Shown: piece by piece, positions 49,156 through 58,947 of the stretch
Layout of the letters: the number at the start of each line of letters is the position of its first letter
How positions within the stretch are numbered: the first letter of the stretch is position 1
Origin: Lachnospiraceae bacterium
Lineage (GTDB): Bacteria > Bacillota > Clostridia > Lachnospirales > Lachnospiraceae
Assembly: GCA_017442585.1 (NCBI GenBank)
Contig: JAFRZM010000011.1
Location: 62,001-126,000 of the forward strand
Direction of reading: 5' to 3'
Length of the DNA stretch: 64,000 nucleotides
The notes under the pieces: generated by a model
Seen by the model: only the letters and a program-made list of their open reading frames with translations
The model's database searches: none
Told to the model about the DNA's origin: nothing
Position numbers and translations under genes: made by a program

Positions 49156-52100
49156 ATGTCATTTACACATTTACACGTACATACGGAATACAGTCTCCTT
49201 GATGGCGTGAACAAAATAAAGGAATGTATAGCCAAGGTTAAAGAACTTGGTATGGATTCGTGCGCTATTACGGATCATGGTGTAATGTACGGATGCATTG
49301 AGTTTTACCTTGAAGCCAGGAATAACGGTATTAAGCCGATTATAGGCTGTGAAGTATATGTTGCACCGGATTCAAGATTTGATAGGGAACCGGGAGCAAA
49401 TGACGACAGATACTTCCATCTGGTACTTCTTGCAGAGAATAACGTCGGATACGCCAATCTTGTAAAGATAGTATCCCGTGGATTTACAGAAGGCTACTAT
49501 TATAAGCCACGTGTCGATATGGATGTTTTACGCGAATATCATGAGGGTATAATCGCGCTTTCTGCATGTCTTGCGGGAAGAATACCTAAGACAATCCTTA
49601 GATCCGGAATAGAAGACGCGAAGACCGTTATACAAGAATATGTCGATATCTTCGGAAAAGATAACTTTTTCCTGGAGTTACAAGATCATGGAATCCCTGA
49701 GCAGCGTGAAGTTAATGCGGCTTTAATGAAGCTAAGCAAGGAGACGGGACTTGGATTAGTTTGCACAAACGACGTGCATTATACGAATGCGGAAGATGCA
49801 GAGCCGCATGATTTACTTCTTTGCTTACAGACAAATAAAAAGGTTACCGATACAGACAGAATGCGTTACGACGGCGGGCAGTACTATATTAAGTCCGAAG
49901 ATGAGATGAAAGCGCTTTTCCCTTATGCTTTGGAGGCGATTGAGAATACGCAGAAAATCGCTGACCGTTGTAATGTCGAGATAAAGTTCGGCGAGAGAAA
50001 GCTTCCTAAATACCACGTGCCTGACGGAAAAACAAGCGAAGAGTATTTAAGAGAGCTTTGCTATAAGGGATTGGAAGAAAAGTATAGTGACGGCGCTAAT
50101 GCGGAAAATGGTGAAGAAAGCTTAAAAGAGCGTGCTAAAAAGCAGCTTGAATTTGAGATAGATACTATAAGCACGATGGGATTCGTGGATTATTTCCTTA
50201 TCGTGTGGGACTTTATACATTTTGCAAAAGAACATGGCATACCGGTGGGACCGGGACGTGGATCTGCCGCAGGTTCCGTGGTGTCCTATGTTCTTGGAAT
50301 TACTACGATAGAGCCGTTAAAGTATAATCTTGTCTTTGAACGGTTCTTGAATCCTGAGCGTGTAACAATGCCCGATATTGATGTTGATTTCTGTTACGAG
50401 CGTCGACAGGAAGTTATAGATTATGTTGTTAAGACATACGGCAAGGATGCGGTTGTACAGATTGTAACATTCGGTACTATGGCAGCGAAGAATGCGATAA
50501 GAGATGTCGGTCGTGTACTTGATATGCCTTATGCCTTTGTTGATGTTATCGCAAAATATATACCGAATGAGCTTAAGATGACGATAGAAAAGGCTCTTAC
50601 TATGGTTCCGGAGATGAGGGAACGCTATGAAACGGAACCTGATGTTAAAAAGCTTATCGATATGGCGATGCGTTTGGAAGGCTTACCGCGTAACATATCA
50701 ATGCATGCTGCGGGTGTAGTTATCTGTGATCGTCCTGTAGATGAGTATGTGCCGTTGTCACGTTCTTCTGAAGGAATGATAACTACGCAGTATACAATGA
50801 CGCGTCTTGAGGAATTAGGCCTTCTTAAGATGGATTTCCTGGGCTTAAGAACACTTACGGTTATCGATAATGCGATAAAGAATATAAAGAGAAGCCATGG
50901 TATAGATATTGATATAGAAAATATCCCGTTTGACGATAAGAAGGTCTATGACCTTATATCCGCAGGTAAGACGGAAGGTATATTCCAGCTTGAGTCTGCA
51001 GGTATGACGAATTTTATGAAGGAACTTAAGCCTGCGAATATAGAAGATATAATTGCGGGAATCGCGCTTTATCGTCCGGGTCCTATGGATTTCATACCTA
51101 ACTACATAAAGGGCAAGAACAACAAGGATGAGGTACATTATACTTCGCCTGCGTTAGAGCCGATTCTTAAGACCACGTACGGATGTATTGTCTACCAAGA
51201 GCAGGTTATGCAGATAGTGCGTGACCTTGCAGGTTATTCCTGGGGAAGATCCGACCTTGTGCGTCGAGCCATGAGTAAGAAGAAGGCAGACGTCATGGCG
51301 AAGGAGCGTCAGTACTTCGTATACGGAAACGAAGAGATGAATGTAGACGGTGCGGTTAAGCGCGGAATACCTGAGAATGTAGCGAATGAAATATTTGATG
51401 AAATGACGGATTTTGCAAACTACGCATTTAATAAAGCACACTCTACGGGATACGCGGTAGTTGCGTATGAGACAGCTTACTTAAAGGCATATTATCCTGT
51501 TGAATATATGGCAGCTTTAATGACATCGGTTCTCGGAAGTACCGATAAGATTGCGGAGTATATTCTTACATGTCGTCGTATGGGAATAGAATTACTGCCG
51601 CCTGATATAAATGTCGGAAGACATGAGTTTTCGGTAATAGACGGTAAGATAAGTTTCAGTTTGTCGGCGATTAAGTCTATAGGCCGTCCGGTAATTGAAG
51701 CGATTATCGAAAAACGTGAAAGGGAAGGTAACTTTACCACGCTTGAAGACTTCATTAAGCGATGCGGTGGTGAGATAGTAAATAAGAGGGCATTGGAGAA
51801 TCTTATTAAAGCGGGAGCATTCCTTTCGACCGGTATTAACCGCAGACAGGCGATGATGATATATCCTGTTATGGTAGACAATCTTACGAAATCGAAGAAG
51901 AATACCATAGAAGGTCAGATTTCATTATTTGACCTTGCAGGGGACGAGGAAAAGTCTGAGTACACCGTATCTATTCCTGACATCGCGGAATTTGACAAGG
52001 AGACATTCCTTGCCTTTGAAAAGGAAGTCCTCGGAGTCTATATAAGCGGACACCCGTTAGATGATTACCGTGACAAGTGGGAGAAAAATATAACTGCGAA

Positions 52101-52665
52101 GACCGCGGATTTCATGCTTGATGAAGAAACGGGCGAAGTAAAGGTTGAAGACGGTGGAGATTATGTCATCGGTGGAATGATAATCGACCGTGTAATCAAG
52201 TATACAAAGAACAATAAGATAATGGCATTCCTTACGATAGAGGACCTTGTAGGAACAGTGGAGGTTGTATGCTTTCCGAAGGATTACGATAAGTATCAGA
52301 CTATATTTACAGACGATGCAAAATTATTTATCAAGGGACGCGCGTCTGTGGAAGAAGATAAGAATGCCAAGGTAATCTTAGAAAAGGCTTATACGTTTGA
52401 TGATACGCCGTCGGAAGTCTGGCTGCAATTTGCAAATAAAGAACAGTACGACAAGGAGTCGGAAATCCTTTATTCAAAGCTTTCTTTATCCGACGGAAAT
52501 GATAACGTTGTGATATACCTAAAAGAGGAAAAAGCGATTAAACGTTTATCAAATGCCTATAACATTAAGGCCGATTCATATACAATTTCATCATTAATTT
52601 CGCTTTTAGGTGAAGAAAATGTGAGAGTTGTTGAAAAAACCATTGCAAAGAACGGCAAAATGTAA
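49156..52665 (+). CDS. dnaE: DNA polymerase III subunit alpha, DnaE type
   Basis: A 1169-residue family C replicative polymerase. The PHP domain begins FTHLHVHTEYSLLDGVNKI. The active site has VGPGRGSAAGSVVSYVLG and the aspartates of MPDIDVDFCYERR (near residue 415); later FNKAHSTGYAVVAYETAYLK (20 residues) and, near the C-terminus, an OB-fold region with FLTIEDLVGTVEVVCFPKDY. In Firmicutes DnaE works with PolC in lagging-strand synthesis. Ribosome site GAAGGGGTAGG. pfkA follows after 51 bases, a common Clostridial pairing. Confidence 0.97.
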   Translation: MSFTHLHVHTEYSLLDGVNKIKECIAKVKELGMDSCAITDHGVMYGCIEFYLEARNNGIKPIIGCEVYVAPDSRFDREPGANDDRYFHLVLLAENNVGYANLVKIVSRGFTEGYYYKPRVDMDVLREYHEGIIALSACLAGRIPKTILRSGIEDAKTVIQEYVDIFGKDNFFLELQDHGIPEQREVNAALMKLSKETGLGLVCTNDVHYTNAEDAEPHDLLLCLQTNKKVTDTDRMRYDGGQYYIKSEDEMKALFPYALEAIENTQKIADRCNVEIKFGERKLPKYHVPDGKTSEEYLRELCYKGLEEKYSDGANAENGEESLKERAKKQLEFEIDTISTMGFVDYFLIVWDFIHFAKEHGIPVGPGRGSAAGSVVSYVLGITTIEPLKYNLVFERFLNPERVTMPDIDVDFCYERRQEVIDYVVKTYGKDAVVQIVTFGTMAAKNAIRDVGRVLDMPYAFVDVIAKYIPNELKMTIEKALTMVPEMRERYETEPDVKKLIDMAMRLEGLPRNISMHAAGVVICDRPVDEYVPLSRSSEGMITTQYTMTRLEELGLLKMDFLGLRTLTVIDNAIKNIKRSHGIDIDIENIPFDDKKVYDLISAGKTEGIFQLESAGMTNFMKELKPANIEDIIAGIALYRPGPMDFIPNYIKGKNNKDEVHYTSPALEPILKTTYGCIVYQEQVMQIVRDLAGYSWGRSDLVRRAMSKKKADVMAKERQYFVYGNEEMNVDGAVKRGIPENVANEIFDEMTDFANYAFNKAHSTGYAVVAYETAYLKAYYPVEYMAALMTSVLGSTDKIAEYILTCRRMGIELLPPDINVGRHEFSVIDGKISFSLSAIKSIGRPVIEAIIEKREREGNFTTLEDFIKRCGGEIVNKRALENLIKAGAFLSTGINRRQAMMIYPVMVDNLTKSKKNTIEGQISLFDLAGDEEKSEYTVSIPDIAEFDKETFLAFEKEVLGVYISGHPLDDYRDKWEKNITAKTADFMLDEETGEVKVEDGGDYVIGGMIIDRVIKYTKNNKIMAFLTIEDLVGTVEVVCFPKDYDKYQTIFTDDAKLFIKGRASVEEDKNAKVILEKAYTFDDTPSEVWLQFANKEQYDKESEILYSKLSLSDGNDNVVIYLKEEKAIKRLSNAYNIKADSYTISSLISLLGEENVRVVEKTIAKNGKM

Positions 52666-52716
52666 TAAAATTTTGGAGAATATGGGGATTTATAATAATT
52701 CATCGGAGGTAGTCAT

Positions 52717-53691
52717 ATGGCACAGACTATTAATACATTTGGAGTTTTGACGAGCGGTGGAGATGCACCGGGTATGAATGCCGCAATCCGTGCGGTTGTA
52801 AGACGCGCTTTATTCTTAAATCAGCGTGTAATCGGTATAAAGAGAGGATATGCGGGACTTTTACAGGAAGAGTTTATCGACATGACAGCACGTTCCGTAT
52901 CCGAGACTATTCAGAGAGGTGGTACTATCTTACAGACTGCAAGATGCCCTGAATTCGAAGAAGAAGAAACAATGCAGAAAGCAGTTGATATCTTAAGAAA
53001 TAAAGGTATTGACGGACTTATAGTTATAGGTGGAGACGGTTCTTTACGTGGTGCTCAAGGCTTATCACGTTTGGGATTCCCTGTTATCGGAATTCCGGGA
53101 ACTATCGATCTAGACGTTCCTTGTACAGAGTATACAATCGGATTTGATACAGCAGTTAATACTGCTATGAATGCGATTGATAAGATCAGAGATACATCAA
53201 CATCTCATGAGCGTTGCTCTGTAATCGAGGTTATGGGACGTTCTGCAGGTCACATCGCAGTGTGGTGCGGTCTTGCAAACGGTGCCGAGGAAGTGCTTTG
53301 CCCTGAAAAGTACGATAACAACGAAGAAGTTATCATCGAGCATATTAAGGAGCACTTAGCAAACGGTAAGCAGCACTTTATTATTATAAATGCCGAGGGT
53401 ATCGGTGATTCAATTAAGATGGCAAAGAGAATCGAAGCAGCTACAGGTATGGAGACACGTGCTACTATCTTAGGATACATGCAGCGTGGTGGAAATCCTA
53501 CATGTCGTGACCGTGTATATGCATCATCTATGGGTGCTCTCGCAGTTGACTGTCTTGTAGAAGGAAGACAGAACCGTATTATAGTATTTAAGAACGGTCA
53601 GATTATCGATATGGATCTTGATGAAGCAATGGCTATGGATAGGCATTTTGATGAATATCAGTTTGAAATCTGCAAGTCATTTGCGATCTAA
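52717..53691 (+). CDS. pfkA: 6-phosphofructokinase
   Basis: A 324-residue ATP-type phosphofructokinase of glycolysis. ATP binding: TSGGDAPGMNAAIRAVVR and GGDGSLRGA, where Gly after Asp points to ATP instead of pyrophosphate. The catalytic loop reads PGTIDLDVPCTEYTIG; most PFKs have Asn where Leu stands here, but the catalytic Asp residues on both sides are kept. EVMGRSAGHIA and MQRGGNPTCRDR complete the substrate site. Start follows TCGGAGGTAG. It lies between dnaE and an RNA methylase gene. Confidence 0.96.
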   Translation: MAQTINTFGVLTSGGDAPGMNAAIRAVVRRALFLNQRVIGIKRGYAGLLQEEFIDMTARSVSETIQRGGTILQTARCPEFEEEETMQKAVDILRNKGIDGLIVIGGDGSLRGAQGLSRLGFPVIGIPGTIDLDVPCTEYTIGFDTAVNTAMNAIDKIRDTSTSHERCSVIEVMGRSAGHIAVWCGLANGAEEVLCPEKYDNNEEVIIEHIKEHLANGKQHFIIINAEGIGDSIKMAKRIEAATGMETRATILGYMQRGGNPTCRDRVYASSMGALAVDCLVEGRQNRIIVFKNGQIIDMDLDEAMAMDRHFDEYQFEICKSFAI

Positions 53692-53703
53692 CAAGGAATA
53701 GTT

Positions 53704-54510
53704 ATGATAACAAGTAACGATAATAAACACGTTAAAAGAGTTAGAGAATTACTTTCAAAACATAAGGCTCGGGTTACCCAGAGCCTTTTTGTTGTAGAAG
53801 GGGTTAAGATGACGATGGAGGCGGAAGTCTCACGCATAGAAGAAATACTTATGTCGGAGTCATTCTATAACGAGCCTTCGAATAAAGATGTGGTAGAACG
53901 AATTGCATCCTATGGTCTTTCTGAAGAAAGCGTATACGTAGTTAAAGATTCGGTATTCGCTTCTATGTCTGAGACCAGGACACCGCAGGGAATAATGGGT
54001 GTTATAAAGATAGTTCCAAGAGAATTAGACGAGTTATTTGATGACAGTCGTACGCCGTTTATAATGGTTTTGGAAGCTTTGCAAGACCCCGGAAATGTCG
54101 GAACGATAATTCGTACTGCGGAAGGTGCAGGAGTTACGGGAATTATAATGAGCGCGGACTGTGTAGATCTTTATAATCCAAAGACAGTGCGTTCAACCAT
54201 GGGCGCTTTATACAGAATGAAGGTCTATGAAAGCAAGGATCTTAAAGGCGATATTTTGATTTTAAAGGGTAGAGGCGTAGTAACGTATGCAGCGCATCTA
54301 CAGGGTGAAAACTATTACTATGAAGAGGACTTTAAGAAGCCGACATGTTTCTTTATCGGTAATGAAGGTAACGGTTTAACTGATGAGACAGCAGCGCTTG
54401 CAGATAAATACATTAAGATTCCGATGGAAGGACATTTAGAATCCTTAAATGCGGCAGTTGCATCATCGGTTCTTATGTATGAAACATTAAGACAAAGAAG
54501 AATGAAGTAG
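53704..54510 (+). CDS. TrmH/SpoU-family RNA methyltransferase
   Basis: A 268-residue 2'-O-ribose methyltransferase of the SPOUT class. The N-terminal recognition domain starts ITSNDNKHVKRVRELLSKHK and the catalytic part carries VLEALQDPGNVGTIIRTAEG, FFIGNEGNGLTDE and PMEGHLESLNAAVASSVLMY. It belongs to the group that includes RlmB-like and avilamycin-resistance-type rRNA methylases; the exact rRNA position is not deducible. It starts 12 bases after pfkA; CAAGGAATAG is the ribosome site. Confidence 0.93.
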   Translation: MITSNDNKHVKRVRELLSKHKARVTQSLFVVEGVKMTMEAEVSRIEEILMSESFYNEPSNKDVVERIASYGLSEESVYVVKDSVFASMSETRTPQGIMGVIKIVPRELDELFDDSRTPFIMVLEALQDPGNVGTIIRTAEGAGVTGIIMSADCVDLYNPKTVRSTMGALYRMKVYESKDLKGDILILKGRGVVTYAAHLQGENYYYEEDFKKPTCFFIGNEGNGLTDETAALADKYIKIPMEGHLESLNAAVASSVLMYETLRQRRMK

Positions 54511-54533
54511 GAAATATGGAAAGAGGGGATTAC

Positions 54534-54806
54534 ATGCGTATCTGGGGTAAAATCTGGAAAGATAACAGGTTGTTAAAGGACATAACGTATGAGCGGCCCG
54601 ATGATGATACCAGAACACATATAATCTTTGATTCGTTAACTTTCTTCTGTCATGAATTCGATTTGGCAGTTCCGCTTTGGCTTGATAAGAATATCAAGGA
54701 GTTTAAACGTGATAAAAAGACGAGATTCAGACAGGACAATTTTAATGAACAGATAGAATTTGATTTTTTGGAACTTGAAGTACTGGATGAGTACGAGGAA
54801 TCGTAA
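54534..54806 (+). CDS. Small conserved-looking hypothetical protein
   Basis: A 90-residue protein starting MRIWGKIWKDNRLLKD. It is acidic at the end (ELEVLDEYEES), has no signal peptide or membrane segment, and has a basic middle (KRDKKTRFRQDNF). I do not recognise a domain, though short proteins of this look are common next to metabolic genes in Lachnospiraceae. Start chosen at ATG 54534 because AGAGGGG lies 6 bases before it; an in-frame ATG at 54516 has only a weak site. It is packed between the RNA methylase and sdaAB and is very likely translated. Confidence 0.65.
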   Translation: MRIWGKIWKDNRLLKDITYERPDDDTRTHIIFDSLTFFCHEFDLAVPLWLDKNIKEFKRDKKTRFRQDNFNEQIEFDFLELEVLDEYEES

Positions 54807-54824
54807 TTTTAAGAGGAATTAAGT

Positions 54825-55487
54825 ATGAATTTATTCGATATAATAGGACCTATAATGGTCGGACCGTCAAGCTCACATACGGCAGGTGCCTGCAAGATAG
54901 GTAACGTTGCCAGAAGATTATTCGGAGAAGAAATAAAGTCTGCCGAAGTTTTTTTTATGGGCTCTTTTTCCTCGACGGGAAAGGGACACGGTACAGATAA
55001 AGCTATAATTGCGGGATTACTTGGTATGGCGGTTGATGACATAGAGATTCCGGATTCTTTCGAAATCGCTGAAAAACGCGGAATGAAGTTTAGTATAAAA
55101 ACCGGCAACGAGGATATCGAAGGTAAGCCTAATATTGCGAGAATGAATCTTGTCGGAGTTAACGGCAAGAAGATGACTATACTTGGCGCGTCTGTCGGTG
55201 GCGGAAGAATTGAGATTTTAGAAATTGATGGTGTAGAGACATCGTTTTCTGCGGAGTCACCGACTCTTATCATACAAAACGAAGACAAGCCGGGTTATGT
55301 TGCGGAAGTTGCACCTATCCTTGTGAATGAGCATGTAAATATCGCAACCATGCAGCTTCATAGGAAAAAGCGCGGAACCGTTGCGGTTATGGTAATCGAA
55401 TGCGACCAGGAAATATCGGTATCGTGTATCGCAGCTTTAAGAGCTCTTCCAGGTGTATTGGAAGTTACGTATTTAAGTATGATGTAA
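54825..55487 (+). CDS. sdaAB: L-serine dehydratase, beta subunit
   Basis: A 220-residue subunit of the oxygen-sensitive iron-sulfur serine dehydratase, which makes pyruvate and ammonia from L-serine. The N-terminal beta domain has DIIGPIMVGPSSSHTAGACK and SFSSTGKGHGTDKAI; an ACT domain follows from about residue 146 (IIQNEDKPGYVAEVAPIL), which usually binds serine. The start follows AGAGGAATTAAG. The alpha subunit gene follows after 39 bases. Confidence 0.96.
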   Translation: MNLFDIIGPIMVGPSSSHTAGACKIGNVARRLFGEEIKSAEVFFMGSFSSTGKGHGTDKAIIAGLLGMAVDDIEIPDSFEIAEKRGMKFSIKTGNEDIEGKPNIARMNLVGVNGKKMTILGASVGGGRIEILEIDGVETSFSAESPTLIIQNEDKPGYVAEVAPILVNEHVNIATMQLHRKKRGTVAVMVIECDQEISVSCIAALRALPGVLEVTYLSMM

Positions 55488-55526
55488 GTTGAACATTTTT
55501 GTTTTTAAGAATTCCGAGGTAGATAA

Positions 55527-56399
55527 ATGTATAATTCGTTAAGTCAGATAATAAAAGAGGAAAAAGTTAAAAAGATTCCGTTCTGGAAAGTAGTGCAGCT
55601 TGATGATTGCCATGAAGAAGAATTAACGGAAGATGAGTCAATGGCGAAGGTCCTGGAACTTTATACCGCTATGAAAGAGTCTGTCGCAAATTACGATGCA
55701 AAGACTAAGTCAAGAAGTGCTCTTGTAGGTGGCAACGGCGGTAAGGTTGAAGAAAGAAATAAAAAGCACGAGATGCTTTGCGGAGACTTTATGGGTTCCG
55801 TTATAGAGAAGGCTTTAAAGATTGCGGAATCAAATGCATGTATGAAACGTATAGTTGCGTCACCTACAGCAGGTTCTTGCGGTGTTGTTCCTGCAGTGTT
55901 GATATCGCTTCAGGAACGCGACGGATTCTCGGATGAGAAGATGTGTGAGGCATTATATGTAGCTGCGGGAATCGGCGGAGTTATAGCGGCTAAGGCATCA
56001 ATTTCGGGTGCTGCGGATGGATGTCAGGCAGAGATTGGTTCAGCATCAGCTATGGCAGCAGGTGCTGCGGTATATCTTTACGGTGGTGCCGGAGCAGATA
56101 TTTCAAATGCGGCTGCACTTGCTTTAAAGAATTTACTTGGCCTTGCATGCGATCCGGTTGCGGGACTTGTTGAAGTACCGTGCGTTAAGAGAAATGTAAT
56201 CGGTGCTACAAATGCTATTACATCCGCGGATTTAACGCTTGCAGGTATTAAGTCAAGAATTCCTGCTGATGAAGTATTTGAAGCTATGCATCAGATAGGT
56301 AAAAACATGAACGTGGGAATTAAAGAGACTGCAGAAGGCGGGCTTGCAACCACAAAGACAGGACTTAAGATTACAGAAGCCATAAGAGAAGCGGATTAA
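55527..56399 (+). CDS. sdaAA: L-serine dehydratase, alpha subunit
   Basis: A 290-residue catalytic subunit that holds a [4Fe-4S] cluster. The cluster cysteines lie in SPTAGSCGVVPAV, LACDPVAGLVEVPCVKRN; DGCQAEIGSASAMAAGA is another signature. With the beta subunit upstream it forms the full heterodimer. Start follows TCCGAGGTAG. The strict need for an iron-sulfur cluster fits an anaerobic host. Confidence 0.96.
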   Translation: MYNSLSQIIKEEKVKKIPFWKVVQLDDCHEEELTEDESMAKVLELYTAMKESVANYDAKTKSRSALVGGNGGKVEERNKKHEMLCGDFMGSVIEKALKIAESNACMKRIVASPTAGSCGVVPAVLISLQERDGFSDEKMCEALYVAAGIGGVIAAKASISGAADGCQAEIGSASAMAAGAAVYLYGGAGADISNAAALALKNLLGLACDPVAGLVEVPCVKRNVIGATNAITSADLTLAGIKSRIPADEVFEAMHQIGKNMNVGIKETAEGGLATTKTGLKITEAIREAD

Positions 56400-56444
56400 T
56401 GCTTTTTGAGTGGTTTTAATAAGTATGCAGAAGGTGTAAGGAAA

Positions 56445-58109
56445 ATGGGAACAAAGAGTACAAAGAGTACAAAGGGTACATTTGCGGACGTACACTGTAA
56501 GGGATGCGGAATGCCTGCCAAGTACAATATCGTAAAGCATTCGTATTTATGTGAGTACTGCGGTAGAGAGGTTACAGTTAATGAAGCCTTAAAAGAAAAA
56601 GAAGGCTTCAGAAAATTAAGACAGGCTGAAATTAAGAAGAGCAGAAAAGAGTATAAGCTTTATTCTGCGGCATGTACGGGATGCGGCGCCGAAATCGTAT
56701 TTGACGAAGATGAGGCTATGGCTAACTGTGCATTCTGCGGAAGAACATTGGTTAGAAAAAATTATACGAGGGATACACAACTTCCGGAGCTTATAATTCC
56801 TTTTAGAATCACATTACAGGAAGCTAAAGAGGAACTTCTTAAATGGTGTGATGAGAATAAACGCCATAAAGAAAGCAGACATGTGAGAGAAAGAATAGAT
56901 CAGCTTCAGGGCTTTTACCTCCCATATGAGCTTATAAGAGGACCGGTTGAAAGTACGGCAAGCCGTATGGATGCGGCATCTATATTCCATGCGAGAGGTT
57001 ATGTCGACAACGTATTTGTAAGCTGTTCAAGTCAGCTTAGTAACTATGTATTGGACGGAATGGAGCCTTATGAATTGGATGAACTTGAGGAGTTCGATTT
57101 TTCCTATGTTGCGGGGCAAAGAGTTAAGATTGGTGATCTTGATTCTGAAGGACTCGAGTGGCGCGTAAGAGGCGAGATAGCGGATGATTATACGCCGATA
57201 GTTCAAAAGACACTTGAAACCAAGGCAGTAACTGTTGTTACAACCGTCGATGAAGTAATGCAAATGCCTGTGCTTTTGCCTGCTTATTATATACAAGACG
57301 GCGATACGAAGGTTGCGATAAACGGACAGACAGGAAAGATAAGCGTTGCGGAAGAAAGAATAAGACATTTAATATTCTTCCCATGGTGGTTTAAGGCAAT
57401 CCTTGCAACGATAATTGCAACGGCGGTGCTTTACGGAGCATTTTGGTTCTTTGGTGCAGAAAAAGATCTTCGAATTGTAGGAACTGCTTGTTTTGCGGGT
57501 ATAATAGGCATAGTCTCATTGGCAGCATATAGCGATTCCGAGAGGAATAGTTTCGTAGTCGACGATGGTTATAGGCTATTAAAGAGCAAGGGCGGTCCAT
57601 TAAGAAGAGACGAGAATAGAAAGCTTTATAAAGACCCGGTAGAGATTAAGGAGGAAGTTACACCACCTGTATGTTTTATGAATATTGAAGGTGAAGAGAA
57701 AAAGGTCAAGATTGTATTTACAAGCTTTGCAAGAGTGACTCGTATGATACTTATGTCGGTTGGGGCTTTGTTTGCACCGGCGATACTTGCTTTATTCATT
57801 AACGGCTTTAATATATTTAAATTGGATTTACGTGGATCTGCAGCGTGGTTTTGTCTTGCGGTACCTTTAGTCCCTGTATTTATCATAAAGTATGCGCGTG
57901 TTGATTTATATAATAATCCGTGGATATATATACTTGATGATAAGGGTGGAAAGAAGAAATATGTGGATAAGCAATTAAAGTCAGATATTAAAGAACTTGC
58001 GAAAGACGCCTTTAAGGCGATGTTTACGTGGCCAATATGCCTTCTTATATGGTTTGGCATACTTTGCTTTATTGCACAGGTTTACTTAACGGCATTTGGT
58101 TTGGATTGA
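56445..58109 (+). CDS. Membrane protein with two N-terminal zinc ribbons, unknown function
   Basis: A 554-residue protein. After a TKSTKSTKG repeat, two zinc ribbons follow: CKGCG...CEYCG (about 18-39) and CTGCG...CAFCG (about 76-99). Residues about 110-310 form a beta-rich cytosolic domain. Four hydrophobic segments group into two pairs (about 320-365 and 440-485), then a C-terminal segment near 525-548. It resembles TFIIB-type zinc-ribbon membrane proteins of Firmicutes without known role. Start set at ATG 56445; a TTG at 56406 is a poorer alternative. It is 45 bases after sdaAA. Confidence 0.7.
   Translation: MGTKSTKSTKGTFADVHCKGCGMPAKYNIVKHSYLCEYCGREVTVNEALKEKEGFRKLRQAEIKKSRKEYKLYSAACTGCGAEIVFDEDEAMANCAFCGRTLVRKNYTRDTQLPELIIPFRITLQEAKEELLKWCDENKRHKESRHVRERIDQLQGFYLPYELIRGPVESTASRMDAASIFHARGYVDNVFVSCSSQLSNYVLDGMEPYELDELEEFDFSYVAGQRVKIGDLDSEGLEWRVRGEIADDYTPIVQKTLETKAVTVVTTVDEVMQMPVLLPAYYIQDGDTKVAINGQTGKISVAEERIRHLIFFPWWFKAILATIIATAVLYGAFWFFGAEKDLRIVGTACFAGIIGIVSLAAYSDSERNSFVVDDGYRLLKSKGGPLRRDENRKLYKDPVEIKEEVTPPVCFMNIEGEEKKVKIVFTSFARVTRMILMSVGALFAPAILALFINGFNIFKLDLRGSAAWFCLAVPLVPVFIIKYARVDLYNNPWIYILDDKGGKKKYVDKQLKSDIKELAKDAFKAMFTWPICLLIWFGILCFIAQVYLTAFGLD
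56451..56480 (+). repeat. 9-bp tandem repeat at the start of the zinc-ribbon gene
   Basis: Three copies of ACAAAGAGT (third copy ACAAAGGGT) plus ACA, encoding TKS-TKS-TKG-T. The unit is a multiple of three, so copy-number change would alter length without a frameshift. Confidence 0.75.
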
Positions 58110-58116
58110 GTATAAA

Positions 58117-58785
58117 CTATGGATTTAAGCGCTTTTTCCTTTGGGAGCTTATAGGCTTTACGTAGAAGATAAGCCAGAAGACGATACTTAAAGCAATCGC
58201 GGTGATTACGTCAAACGCGGAGTGCTGCTTTAAGAACATCGTTGAAAGTATTATAAGAATTGATATGATAAGGGATCCGGCTCTAAATGGGACGGATTCC
58301 TTAAATTTTCTACTGTAATGGATTGAAATATGTGTGCCGATGGCGTTGTAAACATGGATACTCGGGAAAAGGTTCGTCGGAGTATCCATTTTATAAAGGT
58401 TTTTAACCATATTCGTGAAGAGGTTTTCTCTAGGGAAAACGATAGGGCGTAAGTACGCACCATTCGGATAGATGGTTGAGATTATAAGAAACAGAGTCAT
58501 ACCTGTAAAAAGGAACTTGCATGACTTAATAAAGGTTTCTTTATCTGTCAGGAAAAAGTAAACAAGCGGTATTGCTACATAAGGAAACCAGAAAAGGTAT
58601 GGCACTATGAAATATTCGCAAAACGGGATGATGTCATCGAGCGGCATATGAACTATGTGAAAATGCCAAGTAACGTGCTTTTCTATTAAAGAAAACCACG
58701 GAAAATAGATAAGGGCATATAAAAACAAAAGCCCGTGTTTATATTTTTGAAAAAGTTCTTTGAAATTAATCTTAGAATTCTTCAT
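58117..58785 (-). CDS. PAP2-family phosphatase-like membrane protein
   Basis: A 222-residue protein with about six membrane segments. Two PAP2 motifs are clear: LFPSIHVYNA (PSxH) and KQHSAFDVI (HxxxD); the first motif is reduced to NGAYLRPIVFP. Such enzymes remove phosphate from lipid phosphates or move phospho-head-groups (inositol phosphorylceramide-synthase-like). The substrate is unknown. Start chosen at the ATG with AGGGGAG 8 bases upstream, 19 codons inside the longest frame. It converges with the zinc-ribbon gene with only 7 bases between; no terminator is evident there. Confidence 0.82.
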   Translation of the reverse strand: MKNSKINFKELFQKYKHGLLFLYALIYFPWFSLIEKHVTWHFHIVHMPLDDIIPFCEYFIVPYLFWFPYVAIPLVYFFLTDKETFIKSCKFLFTGMTLFLIISTIYPNGAYLRPIVFPRENLFTNMVKNLYKMDTPTNLFPSIHVYNAIGTHISIHYSRKFKESVPFRAGSLIISILIILSTMFLKQHSAFDVITAIALSIVFWLIFYVKPISSQRKKRLNP

Positions 58786-58876
58786 CAATATGTCTCCCCT
58801 AAAACCTATCGGCGTAAAATCGCCACAAAGACAATAATACAATGTTTATCGGGAATATTCAAGAGTTTGGAAGGAT

Positions 58877-58905
58877 TTGACCATTTGATTTTTAAAGCAT
58901 ATACT
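58877..58905 (+). promoter_or_regulatory. SigA-type promoter of the MscS gene
   Basis: TTGACC (58877-58882), a 17-base spacer and TATACT (58900-58905), 42 bases before the start codon. Confidence 0.83.
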
Positions 58906-58947
58906 AGGACTTAGGAGCTTTTATAAATAAAAGGAAGGAAGAAAAGT

